Positions 6,277-11,595 of a stretch of 11,595 nt of DNA are shown here, piece by piece. The stretch comes from JAMCRM01 sp041685075 (lineage in GTDB: Bacteria; Acidobacteriota; Terriglobia; Bryobacterales; Bryobacteraceae), in contig JAWLGN010000173.1 of NCBI GenBank assembly GCA_041685075.1, forward strand, positions 1-11,595, written 5' to 3'. A program made the translations under genes and the position numbers. Under the pieces are notes generated by a model. The model had not been told where the DNA came from. It was given only the letters and a program-made list of their open reading frames with translations, and made no database searches. Position 1 is the stretch's first letter. Every line of letters starts with the position of its first letter.

Positions 6277-8114
6277 TCGCCTGGGAGCCTTCGCGGGAGT
6301 GGACCGAGCGCACCAACGTGTGGCGTTTCATGCGGCGGCTGGGCTTTAGGGACCGGGAGGAGTTTCTGTGCTGGTCGCGCGACCGTCCGGAGGAGTTCTG
6401 GCGGGAGATGATGCGGGAGGCCGGGATCCAGTGGTTCGAGCCGTACCGGCGGGTGATGGATCTCTCGCGCGGGCCGCAATGGGCCGAGTGGTTCATCGGG
6501 GGGAAGCTGAACGTCGCGTGGAACTGCCTGGACCGGCACCCGGATGACGCCGTGGCCTGCATCTGGGAGGGCGAAAACGGCGCCGTCCGCACCGTCACGT
6601 TTGGCGCCCTGCGGCGGGAAGCGGCGCGGGTGGCGGGTGCGCTCCGGGCGCGCGGGCTGCACCGGGGCGACCGCGTGGCGCTCGTCATGCCCATGGTTCC
6701 GGAGGTGGCCGGCATCCTCTACGGCTGTTTGAAGCTGGGGCTGGTGGTGGTGCCGATCTTCGCGGGATTCGGCTCTGAGGCCATTGCCGCGCGCCTGGAG
6801 GATTCGGGCGCGCGCGCCGTATTCACCGCCGATGCGCTCGAGCGCCGCGGGCGGATGCTGCCGCTCAAGGACAAGATCCCCAACGCCGCGCCGGAGCTGG
6901 TGGTGGTGCTGCGCTACAAGGGCACGCCGGTCTCCTGGAACGAGGGCCGCGATGTGTGGTGGGAGGATTTTCTCGCCGGGCAGGACCCAGAGTGCGGCTC
7001 CCTGGCGGTCGACTCCGAGGAGCGGGCCTTTATCCTCTACACTTCGGGCACCACCGGGAGACCCAAGGGCGCGGTGCACACCCACGCCGGCTGCCTGGCC
7101 CAGATGACCAAAGAGATCCTGCTGGCCTTCGACCACCAGCCCGCGGACCGCTTCTTCTGGCTCTCCGATATCGGCTGGATGATGGGGCCGTGGTCCCTCA
7201 TCGGCAACCACAACTTTGGCGGCACGGTGTTTCTCTACGACGGTGCGCCGGATTACCCCGGGCCGGACAGGCTGTGGCAGATCGTAGAGCGGCACGGGAT
7301 TACGACCCTCGGGATTTCGCCAACGGCGGTGCGGATGCTGATGCGCGAGGGCGCGCCGGAGCGGTACGCCATGCGTACGCTGCGGCTGCTCGGCTCGACC
7401 GGCGAACCATGGGATGAAAAATCGTGGCGGTGGTATTTCGAGCGCGTGGGGAAGCGCCGCTGCCCGGTCATCAATATTTCGGGCGGCACCGAGATCGTGG
7501 GCTGCTTCCTGTTTCCGCTTCCCATCCAGGCGTTGAAGCCGTGCAGCCTGGGGGCGCCGGCGCCGGGCATGGCTACGGAGGTCTTCGACGAAGACGGGCG
7601 GCCGGTGCGCGGGCGCAAAGGCTACCTGGTCGCGACCCGCCCGGCGCCCTCGATGACGCGGGGTTTGTGGGGCGATCCGAAGCGGTACCTGGGGGCGTAT
7701 TGGTCGCGCTGGCCGGGGGTGTGGTATCACGGCGACTGGGCCAGCGTGGACGAAGACGGCCACTGGTTTCTTCACGGGCGCGCTGATGAAACCATGAACG
7801 TGGCCGGGCGGATGGTGGGGCCGGGAGAAGTGGAGTCCGCATTGATGAGGCATCCCGAGGTAGCGGAAACGGCGGTGGTGGGCGCGCCGGACGAGGTGAA
7901 GGGCGAGGCTATCGTGGCGTTTGTGGTGCCACGGCCAGGCGCCCATCCGGAACCGCAGGCGCTCTGCGCGCACGTGGCGGAAGTGCTGGGCGCGGCCTTC
8001 CGCCCGCGGGAGGCGCACCTGGTGGACGCACTCCCCAAGACCCAGAGCGGCAAGGTGCTGCGGCGCCTGCTCCGGAAAGAGTACCTGGGGGAAGCGGCCG
8101 GAGACGTTTCCTAA
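6273..8114 (+). CDS. AMP-forming acyl-CoA synthetase (acetyl-CoA synthetase-like, ANL family)
   Basis: 613 residues. It activates a carboxylic acid to its acyl-CoA through an acyl-AMP intermediate. ANL motifs in order: the LNVAWNCLDRH entry typical of acetyl/propionyl-CoA synthetases near residue 75; the phosphate-binding loop YTSGTTGRPKG (256-266); SGGTE (403-407, A5); YHGDWA with ribose-binding Asp488 (A7); the HGRADETMNVAGRMVGPGEVE hinge (A8) that begins the C-terminal lid domain; and PKTQSGKVLRR with catalytic Lys594 (A10). Start GTG 6273 overlaps the flavin reductase stop as GTGA and has GGAG (6263-6266) upstream. The N-terminal part before residue 60 is also synthetase-like. Its place in the operon that releases acetoacetate suggests acetoacetyl-CoA synthetase activity, or activation of a phenyl-substituted acid. 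The family is certain; the substrate is inference. Confidence 0.88.
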   Translation: MIAWEPSREWTERTNVWRFMRRLGFRDREEFLCWSRDRPEEFWREMMREAGIQWFEPYRRVMDLSRGPQWAEWFIGGKLNVAWNCLDRHPDDAVACIWEGENGAVRTVTFGALRREAARVAGALRARGLHRGDRVALVMPMVPEVAGILYGCLKLGLVVVPIFAGFGSEAIAARLEDSGARAVFTADALERRGRMLPLKDKIPNAAPELVVVLRYKGTPVSWNEGRDVWWEDFLAGQDPECGSLAVDSEERAFILYTSGTTGRPKGAVHTHAGCLAQMTKEILLAFDHQPADRFFWLSDIGWMMGPWSLIGNHNFGGTVFLYDGAPDYPGPDRLWQIVERHGITTLGISPTAVRMLMREGAPERYAMRTLRLLGSTGEPWDEKSWRWYFERVGKRRCPVINISGGTEIVGCFLFPLPIQALKPCSLGAPAPGMATEVFDEDGRPVRGRKGYLVATRPAPSMTRGLWGDPKRYLGAYWSRWPGVWYHGDWASVDEDGHWFLHGRADETMNVAGRMVGPGEVESALMRHPEVAETAVVGAPDEVKGEAIVAFVVPRPGAHPEPQALCAHVAEVLGAAFRPREAHLVDALPKTQSGKVLRRLLRKEYLGEAAGDVS

Positions 8115-8116
8115 AC

Positions 8117-8130
8117 CCCGGCGCACCGGG
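8117..8130 (+). terminator. Small GC hairpin directly after the operon's last gene
   Basis: CCCGG-cgca-CCGGG begins three bases after the TAA of the acyl-CoA synthetase. It would form a 5-bp all-GC stem with a 4-nt loop. There is no U-run after it, so it is not a canonical intrinsic terminator. It may be a 3'-end stabiliser, a weak terminator or chance in GC-rich DNA. Confidence 0.22.
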
Positions 8131-8144
8131 TACAGACGTGCCCG

Positions 8145-8543
8145 TCACTCCTGCCGCAATGCAACCATCGGTTCGACCTTCATTGCACGCCGCGCGGGGA
8201 AACAGCAAGCGGCCATGCCGGCCGCCGTTAGAGACAGCGAGACCGCAATGAGGGTCAGCGGATCGGTGGGAGTAACACCGAACAGCAGGCTGGAACCCAC
8301 GTGACCCAGCCACAGGGCGCCAACGAGACCGAGCGCCAATCCGGTCAGGCTCAGCTTCAGGCCCTCACCAACGATCATGCGGAAGATCTCTCCAGCCTGC
8401 GCGCCCACGGCTATACGGATTCCCATCTCACGCGTGCGCATCGCGATCGAGTACCGGATGAGTCCGTAGATCCCGATCACGGCAATCAACATCGCGGCTG
8501 CGGCGAACCCTATGGGAAGCCAGGTCTGGAAGCGGCGCGCGGC
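8145..8543 (-). pseudogene. C-terminal remnant of an ADOP/MacB-like ABC transporter permease (FtsX domain)
   Basis: On the minus strand a family-like reading runs from about 8543 (ARRFQTWLPIGFAAAAMLIA) to the TGA at 8147-8145, roughly 132 codons. It shows GIYGLIRYSIAMRTREMGIR, the FtsX-family cytoplasmic motif, GLALGLVGALWLG, SSLLFGVTPTDPLTLIAV and the ending PARRAMKVEPMVALRQE. About three membrane helices are visible. This matches the last quarter of the 800-900-residue ADOP permeases common in Acidobacteria. Upstream of about 8545 the open frame continues but turns into low-complexity Arg/Pro-rich sequence without permease character, so the N-terminal three quarters are missing. An internal ATG at 8492 would give 115 residues, but it is not a plausible start and has no ribosome site. 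I read it as a decayed, 5'-truncated gene; the remaining codons are still intact. Confidence 0.75.
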
Positions 8544-8598
8544 GGGTAACCTACAGGAACAAAGTGGATCCAGGGTACCGCGGGGCGGGCGCCGGTGC

Positions 8599-8604
8599 GA
8601 TAAT
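8599..8604 (+). promoter_or_regulatory. Candidate -10 box upstream of the exported hypothetical protein gene
   Basis: GATAAT matches five of six positions of TATAAT and lies 34 bp before the GTG start at 8639. That leaves room for a short leader containing the AGGAGG ribosome site. No recognisable -35 lies 16-18 bp upstream, where the sequence is GC-rich. It is the only such box in the gap between the permease remnant and this gene. Confidence 0.25.
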
Positions 8605-8627
8605 GGGCTTCCGTTAACGTCTGTTAC

Positions 8628-8633
8628 AGGAGG
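8628..8633 (+). promoter_or_regulatory. Strong ribosome binding site that fixes a GTG start
   Basis: A perfect AGGAGG lies five bases before GTG 8639-8641. It decides the start of the exported hypothetical protein, whose signal peptide begins exactly there. It is the only full-consensus Shine-Dalgarno I saw in the window. Confidence 0.7.
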
Positions 8634-8638
8634 CGCCG

Positions 8639-9388
8639 GTGCGCCACAGTTGGATCATCGTGACGATGCTGAGCCTCGGGGCGTCCGGGGCGTGGGCCGG
8701 GGGCGCGCAGGCGGAGGCCGCCCGTAGCGCCGCATCACAGCGGCCGCCGTTCGAGGTATTCGACGTCGGCGGGATGCCCGCCAGCCCGCGAACGGCCGTG
8801 GAGCGCGACCTGGCGCGGCGCATTCGAGGGCACCGGCGGGGCGACCTGGCCGGCGCGGCGCGCATCCAGCGCGACCTGGCCGTTTACTATCGCTCCCAGG
8901 GAGACAGCCCGCGGGCGCGTGCCGCCGAAGAGCGGGCGGAAGCGGCTGAGGCGGCCTACGGGAAGGCGCCGGAAGTCGCGGTCTACCAGCCCGAAACGCC
9001 GGGCGCGAAACCGGAGGCCGAAGCCCCGGCACTCGGGATACCGGCGATCGAGCCGCTGACGGACGTCCCGGCTGCCGAGGCCGCGCAGCCGGAGCCGGCC
9101 GGCGAGGAGCCGCTTCAGGGCGCCTTCCACGTGCTCCAGGGACGCACGCTGCACCGCTGGGAGTTCCGTCCGGACGGCACCTTCGAGCACGGCTGGATGG
9201 TCCGCGGCAGCCGCGGCGCCGTGGGGATGGAGACCGGAACCTTCAGCGTTTCCGGCCCGTTTATCACGCTGTTCGTCGAGCGCCGCGCGGGCGTGCCGGC
9301 GCACAGCCGCCGCCGGCTGCGGTTGGAACGGCGCGGCCCCCGCGGCCTGATGCTCGACGGCACGCTGCTCCGGCCGGGATTGCCGTAG
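8639..9388 (+). CDS. Exported hypothetical protein with TPR-like helices and a C-terminal beta domain
   Basis: 249 residues, not recognised as a named family. The N-terminus is a clear Sec signal peptide: a basic start (MRHSW), a hydrophobic core (IIVTMLSLGASG) and small residues before likely cleavage near AWA or AQA (about 20-25), so it is probably periplasmic or extracellular. Residues about 54-110 form two amphipathic helices of TPR type, with GDLAGAARIQRDLAVYY followed by SPRARAAEERAEAAEAAYG. A Pro/Ala/Glu-rich linker (about 112-155) leads to a beta-rich end with WEFRPDGTFEHGW, METGTFSVSGPFITLFVE and a final LDGTLLRP. That end resembles small lipocalin-like domains in which G-T-F strands alternate. 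Start GTG is supported by AGGAGG. The stop TAG lies 2 bp from the stop of the convergent oligopeptidase gene. Function unknown; a role in the envelope is only inference. Confidence 0.75.
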   Translation: MRHSWIIVTMLSLGASGAWAGGAQAEAARSAASQRPPFEVFDVGGMPASPRTAVERDLARRIRGHRRGDLAGAARIQRDLAVYYRSQGDSPRARAAEERAEAAEAAYGKAPEVAVYQPETPGAKPEAEAPALGIPAIEPLTDVPAAEAAQPEPAGEEPLQGAFHVLQGRTLHRWEFRPDGTFEHGWMVRGSRGAVGMETGTFSVSGPFITLFVERRAGVPAHSRRRLRLERRGPRGLMLDGTLLRPGLP

Positions 9389-9390
9389 GG

Positions 9391-11490
9391 CTACTTGACG
9401 ATGCCCACCTGGCTGAGAAGCCAGGCGTATTCGAAGGCCACTTCGCGCAGGCGGTCGTAGCGGCCGGAGGCGCCGCCGTGGCCCGCCCCCATGTTGGTTT
9501 TGAGCAGCAGCGGGTTGCGGTCCTTCTTCACCGTGCGCATGCGCGCCACGTACTTGGCCGGCTCCCAGTACATCACCTGGCTGTCGTTCAGGCTGGTGGT
9601 GACCAGCATGGCGGGATACTCGCGCGGCTCCAGGTTGTCGTAGGGGCTGTAGGAGAGGATGTACTCGTACGCCTCCTTCTCATTGGGATTGCCCCACTCG
9701 AGGTATTCGCCCACGGTGAGCGGAAGGCTCGCGTCCATCATGGTGTTGACGACATCCACGAAGGGGACGGCGGCGTGGACGGCGCGGAACAGGTCCGGCC
9801 GCATGTTGACCACCGCGCCCATGAGCAGCCCGCCGGCGCTGCCGCCCTGGATGACCAGGCGGTCGGAGGCGGTCCACTTCTCCCGCACGAGGTATTCGGC
9901 CGCGTCGATGAAGTCGTGGAAGGTGTTCTTCTTCTTCAGGAGCATGCCGTCTTCGTGCCACTGCTCGCCCATTTCGTTGCCGCCGCGGATGTGGGCGATG
10001 GCGAAGGCCATGCCGCGGTCGAGCAGGCTGATGCGGTTACTCGAAAACGACGCCGGCATGCCGTAGCCGTAGGAACCGTAGGCGTAGAGGAACAGCGGCG
10101 CGGAGCCGTCGCGGCGGAAGCCTTTGCGGTAGACCACCGAGAGCGGCACCTTCACGCCGTCGCGCGCCGTGGCCCAGAGGCGCTCGGTAGCGTACTGCGC
10201 GGGATCGTAGCCGCCCAGCACCTCCTGCCGCTTGAGCAGGGTGGCCTTGCGGGAGGCGACGTCGTAATCGTAGATGCTGGAGGGCGTGACCAGGCTCTGG
10301 TAGGAGTAGCGGTAGGCAGTGGCCTCGTACTCGGGGTTGCCGGAGGGGTAGACCGAGTAGACCGGTTCGGGAAACGCCATGGCGTGCCAGTCGCCGGAGC
10401 CGAACTCGTAAACCCGCAGGCGGTTGAGCGCCTCGGCCTTCTCCAGCACCACGGCGAAGGTCTTGAACAGGTCGATGTCTTCGATGAGAACGTCGTCGCG
10501 GTGGGCGACGAAGGGCTTCCAGTTGGCGGGACGCGGATCTCCGGCAGGCGCGGTCACGATGCGGAAGTTTTTGGCGTCCTTGTTGGTGCGGATGTAGAAG
10601 AGGCCCTCGCGGTGGTCCAGGTAGTAGCGGTGCTTCTTCTCGCGGGGGAGGAAGACGCGGAAGTCGCCCTCGGGGCGGTCGGCGGGAAGGTAGCGGAACT
10701 CGGTAGTATCGGTACTGCCGATGTAGAGGAGCAGGAAGCGGCGGTCGCGGGTGCGCGCGGCGCGGATGCGGTAGAGTTCGTCGGTCTCTTCGTAGAGCGG
10801 TTCGGGAGCCTTGCCGCCGAGGGCGTGGCGCCAGAGGCGATGGGAGCGCTTGGTGACCGGATCCTCGGTGGTGTAGAAGAGGGTGCGGTTATCGGCGGCC
10901 CATTCGACGGAGGTGACGCGCTCGGCGGTCTCCGGCAGAAGCTTGCCCGTGCGCAGGTCCTTGACGTGGAGGCGGTACTGGCGGAAGCCCGTGGTGTCGG
11001 TGGTGTAGGCCAGCAGGTTTTCGTCGTCGCTGACGGCGAAGGCGCCCAGCCCGAGGAACTTGTGCCCGCGGGCCAGCTCGTTCAAATCCAGCAGCACCTG
11101 TTCGGGCGCATCGGGCGCGGGCGCGCGGCGGCAGTGGATGGGGTACTGCCGGCCTTCTTCGGTGCGGGTGTAATAAAGATGGCGGCCGCGCCGCACCGGG
11201 ACGCTCAGGTCGGTCTGCTTGATGCGGCCGAGCATCTCTTTGTAAAGCGTCTCTTCGAAGGGCTTGATGGCGCCGGTGAGGGCCTCGGTGTAGGCGTTCT
11301 CGGCTTCGAGGTAGGCGACTACTTCGGGGTTGGATTTCTCGCGCAGCCAGTAATAAGGGTCCACCACGGTCGCGCCGTGCCGTTCGATGCGGTGTTCCAC
11401 GCGTTTGGCGACGGGCGGGGCGGGGGTTTGGCCGAGCGCGCTCAGGCCGACTGCAAAGATGCCGGCGGCTGCCGGGCGAAGGGGTGCCAT
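9391..11490 (-). CDS. ptrB: Oligopeptidase B (S9A prolyl oligopeptidase family), secreted form
   Basis: 699 residues. It is a serine peptidase that cleaves small peptides, classically after Arg/Lys. An N-terminal signal-like segment (APLRPAAAGIFAVGLSALG, cleavage near residue 20) is followed by the S9A entry VDPYYWLRE, then EMLGRIKQTDLSVPVRRG and LYYTRTEEGRQYPI, which are typical of oligopeptidase B. A beta-propeller (about 95-420) precedes the alpha/beta-hydrolase domain. The catalytic triad is Ser551 (GGSAGG), Asp636 (SLNDSQVMYWEP) and His671 (GAGHGGASGR). Each is exactly 19 residues above E. coli PtrB S532/D617/H652, so the core aligns without net gaps and the extra residues are the signal. 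Of the two S1 acidic residues, E576 is kept (Glu595) but E578 is replaced by Leu597 (GEYLEWGNP). No Shine-Dalgarno precedes ATG 11490; GATAAT lies just upstream. A related S9A peptidase with altered specificity is the alternative. Confidence 0.93.
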   Translation of the reverse strand: MAPLRPAAAGIFAVGLSALGQTPAPPVAKRVEHRIERHGATVVDPYYWLREKSNPEVVAYLEAENAYTEALTGAIKPFEETLYKEMLGRIKQTDLSVPVRRGRHLYYTRTEEGRQYPIHCRRAPAPDAPEQVLLDLNELARGHKFLGLGAFAVSDDENLLAYTTDTTGFRQYRLHVKDLRTGKLLPETAERVTSVEWAADNRTLFYTTEDPVTKRSHRLWRHALGGKAPEPLYEETDELYRIRAARTRDRRFLLLYIGSTDTTEFRYLPADRPEGDFRVFLPREKKHRYYLDHREGLFYIRTNKDAKNFRIVTAPAGDPRPANWKPFVAHRDDVLIEDIDLFKTFAVVLEKAEALNRLRVYEFGSGDWHAMAFPEPVYSVYPSGNPEYEATAYRYSYQSLVTPSSIYDYDVASRKATLLKRQEVLGGYDPAQYATERLWATARDGVKVPLSVVYRKGFRRDGSAPLFLYAYGSYGYGMPASFSSNRISLLDRGMAFAIAHIRGGNEMGEQWHEDGMLLKKKNTFHDFIDAAEYLVREKWTASDRLVIQGGSAGGLLMGAVVNMRPDLFRAVHAAVPFVDVVNTMMDASLPLTVGEYLEWGNPNEKEAYEYILSYSPYDNLEPREYPAMLVTTSLNDSQVMYWEPAKYVARMRTVKKDRNPLLLKTNMGAGHGGASGRYDRLREVAFEYAWLLSQVGIVK

Positions 11491-11498
11491 AAAACACT

Positions 11499-11504
11499 AT
11501 TATC
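11499..11504 (-). promoter_or_regulatory. Candidate -10 box for the oligopeptidase B gene, possibly leaderless
   Basis: On the minus strand GATAAT (5 of 6 matches to TATAAT) ends eight bases before the ATG at 11490, followed by GTGTTTT. A weak TCTTCA lies about 16 bp upstream (11521-11526), where a -35 would be. A start of transcription at normal distance would fall almost on the ATG, and no Shine-Dalgarno is present. The same arrangement is seen at ftsY. Confidence 0.35.
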
Positions 11505-11542
11505 CCAAGCGGCAGCCGGCTGAAGACGGCGAATTTGAGGCG

Positions 11543-11595
11543 CTACTCGCGATCTTGATCCTGGTGGTGCCGGTGGGGGCCGTAGCGCTTGCGCT
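11543..11595 (-). CDS. Possible C-terminal end of an upstream minus-strand gene (cut by window edge)
   Basis: From the right edge a minus-strand frame reads 16 codons, RKRYGPHRHHQDQDRE, then TAG at 11545-11543. A charged, His-rich tail of this sort is plausible for a protein C-terminus. The 52-bp gap to the oligopeptidase start would hold that gene's promoter. The opposite strand also has an open, hydrophobic reading (LLAILILVVPVGAVALA) without a clear start, so the strand is not certain. The stretch is too short to identify. Confidence 0.25.
   Translation of the reverse strand, partial: RKRYGPHRHHQDQDRE

Noticed and set aside
6258..8126. Long minus-strand open frame opposite the acyl-CoA synthetase gene
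   Set aside because: Its composition is Arg/His/Pro-rich and it has no recognisable motif. The plus strand carries all ANL motifs in order.
8566..8583. BamHI, KpnI and SacII sites clustered within 18 bp, resembling a cloning polylinker
   Set aside because: Flanking bases do not match vector sequence that I recognise, the surrounding DNA is continuous genomic sequence, and six-base palindromes are frequent in GC-rich DNA. It lies near the end of the permease remnant, but that is most likely coincidence.
8588..8643. Repeated 12-mer GGCGCCGGTGCG at 8588 and 8632
   Set aside because: A 12-bp repeat made of the commonest GC words in this genome, with only two copies and no regular spacing or link to a known element.
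9478..11523. Long plus-strand open frame opposite the oligopeptidase B gene
   Set aside because: It is the antisense shadow of a GC-rich gene. Its translation is Val/Gly/Ala/Asp-rich with no domain logic, whereas the minus-strand frame has a complete S9A triad and signal peptide.
11522..11595. Hydrophobic plus-strand reading at the right edge as the start of a membrane protein
   Set aside because: There is no in-frame ATG or ribosome site before the hydrophobic stretch, and the stretch is only about 20 residues long. The opposite strand offers an equally good C-terminal tail.

Overview
The window is a high-GC bacterial segment, probably from an acidobacterium. The clue is a fragment at 8145-8543 that reads like the C-terminal end of the MacB/FtsX-like permeases (ADOP family) that are greatly expanded in Acidobacteria. 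Gene density is high, and several junctions are 4-bp stop/start overlaps. No phage, IS element, CRISPR array, rRNA or tRNA was recognised.

Layout. At the left edge, on the minus strand, lies the N-terminal third of ftsY, the signal recognition particle receptor. Only 21 bp away, on the plus strand, an atypical extended SDR epimerase/dehydratase starts. Next come six closely packed plus-strand genes (1372-8114): a HisC-type aminotransferase, 4-hydroxyphenylpyruvate dioxygenase, a fumarylacetoacetase-type hydrolase, homogentisate 1,2-dioxygenase, a split-barrel flavin reductase and an AMP-forming acyl-CoA synthetase. Then follow a decayed permease fragment on the minus strand (8145-8543), a gene for an exported hypothetical protein (8639-9388, plus) and, convergent with it by 2 bp, a secreted oligopeptidase B (9391-11490, minus). 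The right edge may hold the last codons of another minus-strand gene.

How the genes work together. The central cluster reads as a tyrosine/phenylalanine catabolic operon. Aromatic amino acid is transaminated to 4-hydroxyphenylpyruvate, converted to homogentisate, ring-cleaved to maleylacetoacetate and, after isomerisation, hydrolysed to fumarate and acetoacetate. The acyl-CoA synthetase could activate the acetoacetate. No maleylacetoacetate isomerase is present, and the flavin reductase has no monooxygenase partner in the window.

Main anomaly. The homogentisate dioxygenase frame has one in-frame amber codon (5468-5470). It falls between the second and third iron ligands, yet the 61 codons after it remain perfectly family-like and end in a TTGA overlap with the next gene. 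This is a recent nonsense mutation, a sequence error, or readthrough. Neighbouring genes use TAG as an ordinary stop, which argues against genome-wide recoding. I did not find a convincing wholly new system. The amber codon, a substituted S1-pocket residue in the oligopeptidase B and start codons with apparently leaderless promoters are the most useful leads.
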